64,000 bases of DNA from Halobacillus sp. Marseille-Q1614. GTDB taxonomy: Bacteria; Bacillota; Bacilli; Bacillales; Halobacillaceae. This document shows positions 17,100 through 25,087 of this stretch, one piece after another (position 1 is the first letter of the stretch; every line of letters starts with the position of its first letter). The DNA is taken from NCBI RefSeq assembly GCF_902809865.1, contig NZ_CADDWH010000001.1, forward strand, positions 248,001 to 312,000, written 5' to 3'. Position numbers and translations under genes: made by a program. Below the pieces are notes generated by a model that was given only the letters and a program-made list of their open reading frames with translations, was not told the DNA's origin and did not search any database.

Positions 17100-18263
17100 A
17101 TGAGAAAAGTAGCGATTGGGCAAGCCGGCGGACCGACGGCTGTTCTAAATGCAACACTTTCTGGCTGTGTAGAGAGTATAAAAGGATCCTGTGAAATTAC
17201 CTTTATTGAAAGTGGCTATGAAGGGCTTGTAGAAGAGAACTTTATACCTGGTGATCCTGCTATGCTGAATTGGGTAATTGCCAATCGAAATATCCCAGGA
17301 GCTTGTTTAAGATCCGGTCGATATACATTTGATGAACAAGCCATTCAAAGAGCAGTACAAAATCTAAAAAAACATCAAATTGATACTCTCGTGTTTCTAG
17401 GTGGAAACGGAACAATGGAAGCTTTGTTTAAAGTGAAACAAGAATCCAAACATCAGGGGTACGACCTTCAAGTTATTGGGCTGCCTAAAACAGTGGATAA
17501 CGATTTGGGAGCTACAGATCATGCCCCTGGGTTTGCCAGTGCCGCTAAATATATCGCCCAAACGACGAGAGATATGAGCCGTGATTTATACTCTATGAAG
17601 AACTTCGAACAAATTCGCGTTCTTGAGACGATGGGGCGAAATGCTGGCTGGTTGGCAGCCGCCTCAGGAATTCTGAAAAAACATAAGGAAGAAGGCCCTC
17701 ATTTTGTTGCCATACCAGAGAAACCTCTTGACCGTGATCAGTTGCTTGTTTCAGTCCAAGATGCCGTACACGCTCACGGCTATGCCATTATAGTTGTAAG
17801 TGAAGGTGTACAGTGGAAAAAGGGAGCTCAAATAGAGCTTAATCAGGTTAACGGACGTTCAATTCTTGGAGGGATTTCTAAACAGGTGGGCGATTTTCTT
17901 TCCCAACAGCTAAATGTTACGACAAGAGCTGAATTACTAGGAATGAACCAGCGGTCAGCTGCCTCTAGTGTCTCAGAGGTAGATGCTTATGAAGCCTATC
18001 AGGTTGGCTGTATCGGCGGGCACTTTATAAAAGAAGGTTATGATGAGTGTATGGTTTCAATCGAGCGAAAACCTGCAGATTATTATACAATTAACATTAA
18101 GCCTGTAAAACTAGAAAACGTAATTGCAGAGGAAGAACGATTAATGCCTATCTCATTCATTGATAATCGAGAGGCCTATTATCAGTGGCTGTCTCCGTTG
18201 TTAGGGGGTGTCCATTCCTATCCTCCGATTACGCAAAGGAGAGTAGAATACAGTGAATTCTAA
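17100..18263 (+). CDS. 6-phosphofructokinase-family kinase, candidate sulfofructose kinase
   Basis: A 387-residue PfkA-fold kinase. I chose ATG 17100, which has GGGAGGGGG upstream; a TTG at 17082 is also in frame. The active-site loop is PKTVDND (129-135), the lysine version usual in PPi-dependent enzymes. The phosphate-donor loop is GGNGT (101-105): Gly104 is the ATP-type residue, and Asn103 replaces the Mg-binding Asp. The MGRNAGWLAAASG block (about 180) is intact. By position it phosphorylates sulfofructose at C1, replacing the ribokinase-type YihV of E. coli. Whether ATP or PPi is the donor cannot be settled from the mixed motif. It overlaps the next gene by 11 bases. Confidence 0.88.
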   Translation: MRKVAIGQAGGPTAVLNATLSGCVESIKGSCEITFIESGYEGLVEENFIPGDPAMLNWVIANRNIPGACLRSGRYTFDEQAIQRAVQNLKKHQIDTLVFLGGNGTMEALFKVKQESKHQGYDLQVIGLPKTVDNDLGATDHAPGFASAAKYIAQTTRDMSRDLYSMKNFEQIRVLETMGRNAGWLAAASGILKKHKEEGPHFVAIPEKPLDRDQLLVSVQDAVHAHGYAIIVVSEGVQWKKGAQIELNQVNGRSILGGISKQVGDFLSQQLNVTTRAELLGMNQRSAASSVSEVDAYEAYQVGCIGGHFIKEGYDECMVSIERKPADYYTINIKPVKLENVIAEEERLMPISFIDNREAYYQWLSPLLGGVHSYPPITQRRVEYSEF

Positions 18264-18984
18264 AGTTAATCCAAATAAAGATTTAGCGTTATATTTGCAG
18301 CTAAAAGAACTATTTATTGAGCGTATTCAAAATGGAGACTGGGAACCCGACAAATTAATTCCTACAGAGCAAGAACTCATGAAGGAATTTGATGTGAGTC
18401 GTACTACCATTCGTCAAGCTGTTTCTATTTTAGTGCAAGAAGGATTGGTAGAAAAGAAACAAGGACGCGGTACCATTGTAAAACCTCGTAAATTAAGCGG
18501 GAACTTAACCCAATTGAAGGGCTTTGCTGAAGAAGTTTTAGAGCGGGGACAAAATCCCAGGAGCCGCTTAATACGTGCGGAGTTTAAGGAAAACCTTCAC
18601 CATGAAAAAACAATGCTGGATATTAAAGATGACCAGCCGATTTTACTTATAGAAAGAATCCGGTTTGCTGATGATATCCCAGTTGCTCTTGAGAGAACCT
18701 GCTGGCCAAAAGATATCGGTGATATCTTGATAAAACATGATCTTGATGAAGCACGTTACTATGAGATCTTGGAAAATTACAATGTGTATTTAAATCGGGC
18801 AAGTGAAAAGATCAATGCAATAAATGCGACTATCGATGAAGCAGATGCTTTAGGTATTCGTGCAGGGGAAGCTTTATTAGAAATGACTAGACTAAGCTAT
18901 GGAGTTAATGATCGGCCGATAGAATATACAAAAACGAAGTATCGTAATGATCAGTATCATTATAGTTTGGAGCTGAAACGTTAG
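18253..18984 (+). CDS. GntR/HutC-family transcriptional regulator (SQ cluster)
   Basis: A 243-residue regulator with an N-terminal GntR winged helix (about 10-75: LIPTEQELMKEFDVSRTTIRQAVSIL, KKQGRGTIV) and a C-terminal UTRA ligand-binding domain (about 95-240, ending YTKTKYRNDQYHYSLEL). Such proteins are usually repressors released by a phosphorylated or free sugar of their pathway. The GTG start lies inside the end of the kinase gene with AAAGGAGA upstream. The GGTAGATACC palindrome at 11119 and the related element at 15685 are its likely sites. Confidence 0.92.
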   Translation: MNSKVNPNKDLALYLQLKELFIERIQNGDWEPDKLIPTEQELMKEFDVSRTTIRQAVSILVQEGLVEKKQGRGTIVKPRKLSGNLTQLKGFAEEVLERGQNPRSRLIRAEFKENLHHEKTMLDIKDDQPILLIERIRFADDIPVALERTCWPKDIGDILIKHDLDEARYYEILENYNVYLNRASEKINAINATIDEADALGIRAGEALLEMTRLSYGVNDRPIEYTKTKYRNDQYHYSLELKR

Positions 18985-19002
18985 TAGAGGGAGAGATGAA
19001 GA

Positions 19003-19893
19003 ATGGCATTTATTGATGGAAAGACAATGTTAGAGCAAGCTAGAACCAATGGGTATGGAATTGGAGCATTTAGTGCTCATAATGCTGAAACAATACTAGC
19101 TATTTTAGAAGCAGCCGAGGAAAAACAGTCACCAGTAATGATACAAATTGGTCAAAAGGTTATCCAAACATTAGGTTTAAAACCAATGAAAGATATGCTC
19201 GACAGCTTAGCTGAAGACTTTACTGTTCCTGTATGTGTCCACCTGGATCACAGTCGTCAATATGAACAAACAATGAAAGCTATCCAGTTAGGATTTCAAT
19301 CTGTTATGTTCGATGGATCTTCTTTATACTTTCACGAGAATACAAAAATTACAAAACAGGTGGCAGCAGCTGCCCGTGCTTTAGGTATTGGATCTGAAGG
19401 TGAAATCGGGAAAATCGGTGGTACAGAAGACGATATCACGGTTGATGAAAAGGATGCCTTAATTACGACTACTCAGGAAGCGGTCGACTTTGTAAATGAA
19501 ACCGAAGTCGATTATTTGGCTGTATCGATTGGGACAGCTCACGGAATTTATCGTCAAACACCAAACCTTCGTTTCGAACGCTTAGAAGAAATATCTAAAG
19601 CTGTTCAGCGTCCAATAGTTTTACATGGTGGATCAGATGTTCCGGATGAACAGGTACAGCGTGCCATCTCACTTGGAATTGCCAAGATTAATGTAGATAC
19701 AGAGCTGCGTCAAGCTTATACGCAAGGCTTAAAGTCTTATATGCAGGAACATCCTGAAGATATTGTCCTTGCTAACTCTTTAGGAGCCGGGCGAATCAAG
19801 ATGAAGGAAAAAGTGAAAGAGAAAATTGATGTTTTTGGCAGTGCAGGACGAGCAAATGAATTTATTGCGAGAGAAAAGGTCGTAACGTTATAA
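19003..19893 (+). CDS. Class II (zinc) ketose-bisphosphate aldolase, candidate sulfofructose-1-phosphate aldolase
   Basis: A 296-residue FbaA/GatY-type aldolase. Zinc-binding motifs are HLDHS near residue 80, SIGTAHG near 177 and LHGGSD near 208; NVDTELR near 230 binds the DHAP phosphate. It would split sulfofructose-1-phosphate into DHAP and 3-sulfolactaldehyde. E. coli uses an unrelated class I aldolase (YihT). In isolation one would call it a fructose- or tagatose-bisphosphate aldolase; the SQase, isomerase and following dehydrogenase make the sulfo-substrate more likely. It starts 18 bases after the GntR gene. Confidence 0.88.
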   Translation: MAFIDGKTMLEQARTNGYGIGAFSAHNAETILAILEAAEEKQSPVMIQIGQKVIQTLGLKPMKDMLDSLAEDFTVPVCVHLDHSRQYEQTMKAIQLGFQSVMFDGSSLYFHENTKITKQVAAAARALGIGSEGEIGKIGGTEDDITVDEKDALITTTQEAVDFVNETEVDYLAVSIGTAHGIYRQTPNLRFERLEEISKAVQRPIVLHGGSDVPDEQVQRAISLGIAKINVDTELRQAYTQGLKSYMQEHPEDIVLANSLGAGRIKMKEKVKEKIDVFGSAGRANEFIAREKVVTL

Positions 19894-19913
19894 CGAATAA
19901 GGAGGACGTTCCT

Positions 19914-21347
19914 ATGAGTAAAACTCTTACAGACTACACTTTTGGATTATTTATTGGTGGTGATTGGCGTGAAAAAATTCAGACAGATGAGGTTTTAAAT
20001 AAATATACCCAAGAAGCATTTGCAGAAACCGCTGTTACGGAAAAAGAGGATGTGGCACATGCAGTAAAATGTGCAAAAGCTGCTTTCTCCTCTCCTTTTT
20101 CCATGTATGAAAGGTATGAAGTGTTACTACGTGTCGCACAGCTGTTGAAAAATAATCAGGAGGAATTTGCAAAAGTAATTGCCAAAGAGGTTGGAAAACC
20201 CATTTCAGAAGCTCGGGGTGAAGTCGGCCGTTCTGCATTAACTCTAGAGATTTCAGCTGAAGAGGCAAAGCGAATTCATGGAGAGGAAATCCCAGTAGAA
20301 GCTTCTCCAGGATCAGAGAATCGAAAAGCTTTTACGAGACGTTACCCAGTTGGAGTTGTAGCAGCTATTACTCCTTTTAATGTTCCTCTTAACCTTGTAT
20401 GCCATAAAATTGGACCTGCTATTGCCGCAGGAAACAGCGTAATTCTAAAGCCTGCTGAGCAAACACCGGTTTCTGCCCTATTATTAACACGTCTGTTTGA
20501 ACAAGCAGGATTACCAAAGGGCCGTCTTAACGTCCTCACAGGAAAAGGAGAAGAAGTCGGTCCTTGGTTAACCTCAAACCAAGATATCGCTATGTTTACT
20601 TTTACAGGAAGCCCTAAAGTAGGTCAGCTTATAAGAGAGCAAGCAGGTTTACGAAATGTAGCTCTCGAACTTGGAAATAACTCGGCTACTATTGTCCATA
20701 AGGATGCTGATATAAATAAATCGGCACAACTTGTAGCTCAAAAAAGCTTCAATAATGCCGGGCAAGTTTGTATTTCTGTTCAGAGAGTTTATGTCCATGA
20801 AGATATTTATGATCAGTTCCTTAATAGAGTAAAACTTGAAACGGAACAGATTAAGTTGGGGGATCCTCTCGATGAGGAAACTCAAATGGGGCCAATGATT
20901 GATGAGAAAGAAGCTATACGTATTGAAGAATGGGTACAGGAAGCCGCAGACTTAGGGGCTCAAATAGAAACCGGGGGAGTTCGTGAAGGAGTCTTTTATC
21001 ACCCAACCATCTTAACTCATGTAAACCCAGATATGAAGGTGTGTCGCCAAGAAGTATTCGGACCGGTGATAGCCATAGACACTTATAAAGATGAGAATGA
21101 GGTTATCGCTCAAGTAAATGATTCAGAATACGGGTTACAAGCAGGACTTTTTACAAATGACCTGGGTTTTACCATGAAGGCAATGGATCAAATCCATGTT
21201 GGTGGGTTAATGGTTAATGATACATCTGGATATAGAGTCGACCATATGCCATATGGCGGAGTGAAGAAGAGTGGTACTGGTAAAGAAGGACCGCGTTACG
21301 CCATTGAAGAAATGACAGAAGAGAAGATTATCGTCATTAACACTTAA
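19914..21347 (+). CDS. NAD(P)-dependent aldehyde dehydrogenase, candidate sulfolactaldehyde dehydrogenase
   Basis: A 477-residue ALDH-superfamily enzyme. It has the cofactor-binding FTGSPKVGQ block, the general-base glutamate in ALELGNN near residue 250, and the catalytic cysteine in NNAGQVCISVQR near residue 285, followed by EVFGPV. Within this operon it would oxidise 3-sulfolactaldehyde to 3-sulfolactate, as the dehydrogenases of sulfo-ED and transaldolase SQ pathways do, rather than reduce it to DHPS as E. coli does. Related enzymes include glyceraldehyde-3-phosphate and succinate-semialdehyde dehydrogenases. AAGGAGGA lies eight bases before the ATG. Confidence 0.9.
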   Translation: MSKTLTDYTFGLFIGGDWREKIQTDEVLNKYTQEAFAETAVTEKEDVAHAVKCAKAAFSSPFSMYERYEVLLRVAQLLKNNQEEFAKVIAKEVGKPISEARGEVGRSALTLEISAEEAKRIHGEEIPVEASPGSENRKAFTRRYPVGVVAAITPFNVPLNLVCHKIGPAIAAGNSVILKPAEQTPVSALLLTRLFEQAGLPKGRLNVLTGKGEEVGPWLTSNQDIAMFTFTGSPKVGQLIREQAGLRNVALELGNNSATIVHKDADINKSAQLVAQKSFNNAGQVCISVQRVYVHEDIYDQFLNRVKLETEQIKLGDPLDEETQMGPMIDEKEAIRIEEWVQEAADLGAQIETGGVREGVFYHPTILTHVNPDMKVCRQEVFGPVIAIDTYKDENEVIAQVNDSEYGLQAGLFTNDLGFTMKAMDQIHVGGLMVNDTSGYRVDHMPYGGVKKSGTGKEGPRYAIEEMTEEKIIVINT

Positions 21348-21354
21348 GGATTTG

Positions 21355-21384
21355 GGAAGGGAGTCAGTGGACTTCCTTCTTTTC
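21355..21384 (+). terminator. Weak stem-loop between dehydrogenase and exporter genes
   Basis: GAAGGGAGTC and GACTTCCTTC can pair imperfectly, followed by TTTTCTATT. It could reduce read-through into the AEC transporter gene. Confidence 0.4.
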
Positions 21385-21418
21385 TATTAATAATCGAAAA
21401 ATTAACAGGAGAAGAATC

Positions 21419-22321
21419 ATGAATTTAATAACGATACTATTGCCTATCTTTTTCGTATTTGGAGTCGGATATTTAGTACAGCGAATTTTCCGATTTGATA
21501 CAGCGACTTTCTCTAAGCTTGCTTTATATATTCTCGTTCCTTTTCTTGTATTTAGGACATTTTATCAAGAACAAATCAATTTCTCCTATATGTTTATAGC
21601 TATCTATATGGTAGGGCTAAGCTTAGTCATTATTTTATTGGTAACTATACTCTCAAAGATTCGTAAATTCACGGAAAAAGAAAGATGTGCCCTTGTCCTC
21701 GCTTGTGCTTTTACGAACAATGGTAACTATGGCACACCGCTAGTTCTATTCTTGTTTGGCGCAGCTGGAATGGAAACAGCTATTGTGCTTATGGTCCTGC
21801 AGCAATTATTGATGAGTACGCTTGGTGTTTATTATGCCGCAAAAGGTAGTGATTCTGCTGATGGAGTAACAGAGGCTCTACGTTCTATACGGCGTATGCC
21901 TATGGTTTACGGTGCATTAGGCGGAATTGTATTTAATATTTTCAACATCCCGCTTGGAACGATTCAAGAAGGTGTCAATTTAATTGCTGATGCCGCTATT
22001 CCAATTATCATGATTACATTAGGAATGCAGCTGGCAAATATAAAGCTCGATGTACTAGATGTAAATAAGGTATCAGCTGCACTCATTATAAAACTAATAG
22101 TCGCACCAATTATAGCCACTTTTATTGTTTGGGGACTGCCGGTAGATGAATTAGTGAAACAAATTATGATTATTATGGCTGCTACTCCTACAGCCGCGAA
22201 TACAACAATGTACGCAATTCAATATCAAACAGATGCCCATACGGTAACTAGTGCGACGCTAGCTACAACGGTAGTCAGTCTCTTTACAATCCCTGTGGTA
22301 ATTTATTTAGTAACCACATGA
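21419..22321 (+). CDS. AEC-family transporter, candidate sulfolactate exporter
   Basis: A 300-residue, roughly ten-helix membrane protein of the auxin-efflux-carrier family, which includes malonate and malate carriers. Supporting blocks are CALVLACAFTNNGNYGTPLVLFLFG near residue 90 and the closing MAATPTAANTTMYAIQY region. As last gene of the SQ cluster it may export the sulfolactate produced by the preceding dehydrogenase; other sulfoglycolytic organisms use TauE-type exporters for that step. This role is inference. It starts 71 bases after the dehydrogenase with AGGAGAAG upstream and ends in a terminator. Confidence 0.86.
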   Translation: MNLITILLPIFFVFGVGYLVQRIFRFDTATFSKLALYILVPFLVFRTFYQEQINFSYMFIAIYMVGLSLVIILLVTILSKIRKFTEKERCALVLACAFTNNGNYGTPLVLFLFGAAGMETAIVLMVLQQLLMSTLGVYYAAKGSDSADGVTEALRSIRRMPMVYGALGGIVFNIFNIPLGTIQEGVNLIADAAIPIIMITLGMQLANIKLDVLDVNKVSAALIIKLIVAPIIATFIVWGLPVDELVKQIMIIMAATPTAANTTMYAIQYQTDAHTVTSATLATTVVSLFTIPVVIYLVTT

Positions 22322-22370
22322 GCGGTACCAGGTACACATCAGAAAATTCCCTGTACCTGGTACCGCTTTT
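22321..22370 (+). terminator. Terminator of SQ cluster built from a GGTACC repeat pair
   Basis: A 16-bp perfect stem (AGCGGTACCAGGTACA, 22321-22336, and its complement at 22352-22367) with a 15-nt loop is followed by TTTTAT. The arms are two inverted copies of the GGTACCAGGTAC motif found elsewhere in the window. Confidence 0.75.
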
Positions 22371-22531
22371 ATGATAATAATGGAAATACCTACAAGTCCA
22401 CTTAAGAGATATCGGGCGGCTTGAGCTGCGGAAGTATGAGTAAATACAGAAGTAGTAGCCGATACGTGAAGAGAAATTATAAGTATCTGGTGCCTGGAAA
22501 TACCAGTTTCCAATACCCGTTTTAAGTAGTA

Positions 22532-22561
22532 AGACTCGACATTGGTGTCGAGTCTTTTTTT
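22532..22561 (+). terminator. Strong intrinsic terminator without an obvious gene
   Basis: AGACTCGACA and TGTCGAGTCT form a perfect 10-bp stem with a TTGG loop and seven Ts. It lies about 160 bases after the AEC terminator; the interval 22371-22531 contains no convincing gene, so it may end a small RNA or be left from a lost gene. Confidence 0.8.
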
Positions 22562-22641
22562 GTGGATTTAAGTACCAGGCAGCTAAAACTAATCAATATG
22601 TTACTATTAATAAAATGCAGTGTTTACATAAGAGGACCACA

Positions 22642-24225
22642 ATGATGAAAGGTAAATTTCACTTTGCACTTATAACAAAAATTCAGGTTCTCATTTTCAC
22701 TTTAATCGTTTCAATTATCGTTTTTCTGTCTGGGATTTTTACATATTGGGAGTTTGAACAAACGGAGGATGTGATGGGAGAAAAGGCGCTTCAGACGGCG
22801 ACGACCATATCCTATATGCCCTCAATTCAGGAGGCTTTTAAAGAAGAAAATCCCTCACAGAAGCTTCAGCCGATTGCTTTAAAAATCCAGGAGCGGGTAG
22901 GGGCGGAGTTTGTCGTCATTGGGAATACGGAAAGCATTCGCTATGCGCACCCAGACCCTTCCAAAATTGGTGAGAAGATGGTCGGCGGCGATAATGTTCG
23001 GGCTCTAGAGAAGGAGAGATACTATATTTCCCAGGCTGAGGGGACACTTGGGCCTTCGCTGCGGGGCAAGGCTCCGATTTTTAACGCAAACCAGGAAGTG
23101 ATCGGCGTTGTCTCGGTTGGGTTTTTAATGGAGGATATTTATACAGCATTTTTCCGGAGGCTGGAGAAAATTACGGGGATTTCCTTTTTCGTTTTGATCG
23201 TTGGAGGATTTGGTGGTTATATGCTGACAAGGAGTATTCAAAGAGACACGATGGGACTTGAGCCATATCAGATAGCTTCTTTATATCAGGAGCGTGAGGC
23301 GGTATTATCTTCTGTGAAAGAGGGGATTGTGGCGATAAATAAGGATGGCCGTGTAACGATGATCAACGCCTCTGCTCGGAATCTATTAAATCTTAAGGGA
23401 AAAGTTACCGAAAAAGAGATTCATGCTATTTTTCCTGATCTGGAAGTGGAACGTGTCCTTCACTCGGGAAAAGAAGAGCGGGATCAGGAGATTTTTTTAA
23501 AAGATCGAACGGTTATCGTTACACGAACTCCCGTCTTTGAAAGTGGGGAAGTCGTTGGTGTGGTTTCCAGCTTCCGTGATAAGTCAGAAGTTCGAGAGAT
23601 GGTTTATGCTTTATCAGAGATTAGAAGATATTCCGAAGGTCTGCGCTCACAAACCCATGAATTTGCAAATAAAATGTATGTATTGCTTGGTCTTTTACAG
23701 TTGAAAAACTATCAGGAAGCGATAGATTTAATAGAGTCCGAGTTCCAAGTAGCTCAAACGCAGTCCAATAGGCTCCACCAAATCAAAGATGAAACAGTTG
23801 AAGCGATTTTACTAGGGAAAATCAGCAAAGCCTCAGAATTAAAAATAAATTTTCAAGTGGATGAAGATGCTTCATTGGGAGCTATTCCTGAGCGTATTCA
23901 TCGGTCTAAGCTGGTAACTATTTTAGGGAATTTAATTGATAACGCCTTTGAAGCGGTCGTTAATAATCAAGAAAAGAACGTCGTTTTCTCGGCTACAGAC
24001 GTCGGTGAAGAAATCGTATTGGAAGTAATCGATAATGGGCCGGGAATTCCAGAAGAAGTTTTACCTTATATCTTGGACCAAGGGTTCTCTACAAAACAGG
24101 GCGAACAGAGAGGATATGGCTTGGCTAACGTGCGTGAAATTGTCGAAGAAATGGGCGGAGATTTTGAAATTGATACAGAGATTAGGAAAGGCACTACATT
24201 TTCGGTATTTTTAAATAAATCATAA
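22642..24225 (+). CDS. Sensor histidine kinase, CitA/DcuS family
   Basis: A kinase of 527 residues. Membrane segment 1 is about residues 12-33; an extracytoplasmic PAS-like sensor domain (about 35-165) follows; membrane segment 2 lies near 173-195 (TGISFFVLIVGGFGGYML). A cytoplasmic PAS (about 210-320), the H-box RSQTHEFANKMY typical of citrate/dicarboxylate sensors, the N-box LIDNAFEAV and a G-box GYGLANVREI complete it. Such kinases sense di- or tricarboxylates outside the cell. ATG 22642 follows AGAGGA by five bases; the ATG at 22615 has no ribosome site. It pairs with the next gene and probably controls the tctCBA transporter. Confidence 0.93.
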   Translation: MMKGKFHFALITKIQVLIFTLIVSIIVFLSGIFTYWEFEQTEDVMGEKALQTATTISYMPSIQEAFKEENPSQKLQPIALKIQERVGAEFVVIGNTESIRYAHPDPSKIGEKMVGGDNVRALEKERYYISQAEGTLGPSLRGKAPIFNANQEVIGVVSVGFLMEDIYTAFFRRLEKITGISFFVLIVGGFGGYMLTRSIQRDTMGLEPYQIASLYQEREAVLSSVKEGIVAINKDGRVTMINASARNLLNLKGKVTEKEIHAIFPDLEVERVLHSGKEERDQEIFLKDRTVIVTRTPVFESGEVVGVVSSFRDKSEVREMVYALSEIRRYSEGLRSQTHEFANKMYVLLGLLQLKNYQEAIDLIESEFQVAQTQSNRLHQIKDETVEAILLGKISKASELKINFQVDEDASLGAIPERIHRSKLVTILGNLIDNAFEAVVNNQEKNVVFSATDVGEEIVLEVIDNGPGIPEEVLPYILDQGFSTKQGEQRGYGLANVREIVEEMGGDFEIDTEIRKGTTFSVFLNKS

Positions 24226-24243
24226 AGAGAGAGGTGACGAGTG

Positions 24244-24930
24244 ATGATTAAGGTTATCGTGGCGGAAGACGATTTTCGTGTCGCTCAATTACATGAGAAG
24301 TTTTTAAAAGAAATTGGCAATATCGAGGTATCAGCAAAAGCATTGAATGCTGAAGAGGCTCTGAAAGCAGTTAGTGAGCACAAACCGGACCTTTTATTAT
24401 TAGATGTCTACATGCCTGATCGGCTGGGCACGGATTTGCTTCATGAATTAAGAGAGCTTCAGCCGGCCCTGGATATTATTATGATTACAGCGGCCAACGA
24501 AAAAGACATGATTGCCAAGGCACTCAATTATGGCGTGGTCGATTATATCATTAAACCCATCTCGATGAATCGGTTTATCGAAACGATCGAAGCTTATCAT
24601 CAGAAAAAAAGGCTGATCAACAGCAGTGATACCCTTGACCAGAAAGTGATTGACCAATTAATTGGAAAAGAAACAGAAGATACGGAATCCCAGGGAACTT
24701 CTTCTGTTCCTAAAGGAATCGATCAGCTTACCTTGAAAAAAGTTCGAGATTTATTAAAACAATATGCTACAGAGGGGTTGACTGCAGAGGAAGCGAGTGC
24801 TCATTTAGGAGCTTCGAAAACTACATCAAGGCGATATTTGGAGTACTTAATCTCAACGAAGGAAGGGACGGCTGAAATGAGGTATGGAAAAGTAGGCCGA
24901 CCGGAAAGAAAATATTTTTACCAGCTCTAA
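24244..24930 (+). CDS. Response regulator, CitB/DcuR family
   Basis: A 228-residue regulator. The receiver domain (about 1-120) has the acidic pair near residue 10 (AEDDFR), the phosphoacceptor in LLLLDVYMPD near residue 54 and the conserved lysine in IIKPISMNRF. A C-terminal helix-turn-helix (LTAEEASAHLGASKTTSRRYLEYL) is typical for this family. It follows the kinase by 18 bases. Its probable target is the tctC promoter region just downstream. ATG 24244 is preferred to GTG 24241 because of spacing from GAGAGGTG. Confidence 0.93.
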   Translation: MIKVIVAEDDFRVAQLHEKFLKEIGNIEVSAKALNAEEALKAVSEHKPDLLLLDVYMPDRLGTDLLHELRELQPALDIIMITAANEKDMIAKALNYGVVDYIIKPISMNRFIETIEAYHQKKRLINSSDTLDQKVIDQLIGKETEDTESQGTSSVPKGIDQLTLKKVRDLLKQYATEGLTAEEASAHLGASKTTSRRYLEYLISTKEGTAEMRYGKVGRPERKYFYQL

Positions 24931-24953
24931 CAGCCTTAAAGGGCTGTTTTTTT
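24930..24953 (+). terminator. Terminator after the two-component operon
   Basis: ACAGCC and GGCTGT pair around a 6-nt loop, followed by a run of Ts. It overlaps the last base of the response-regulator stop codon. Confidence 0.8.
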
Positions 24954-25007
24954 ATTTCATAAATTTTATGTGGTTAATTAATTTTATTTTTTTAATACGG
25001 CTTATTT

Positions 25008-25021
25008 TGAAAACGGTTACA
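25008..25021 (+). promoter_or_regulatory. cre-like site upstream of tctC
   Basis: TGAAAACGGTTACA matches 13 of 14 positions of the Bacillus cre consensus (the ninth base is G). It lies 67 bases before the tctC start, so carbon catabolite repression of the transporter is likely. Confidence 0.6.
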
Positions 25022-25087
25022 TTAAAGTCTGAGTCACTTACGATAGGAAGTATACAATTCATAATTTTCAAAAAAGGAGGACCTATA

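Noticed and set aside
17100-18263. Housekeeping glycolytic phosphofructokinase
   Set aside because: Position inside an SQase operon, overlap with a GntR gene and atypical donor motif argue for a dedicated kinase.
22307-22513. 68-residue minus-strand frame overlapping the AEC terminator
   Set aside because: No ribosome site, ends inside repeat and terminator sequence, and shows no recognisable domain; kept only as a possible remnant in the findings.
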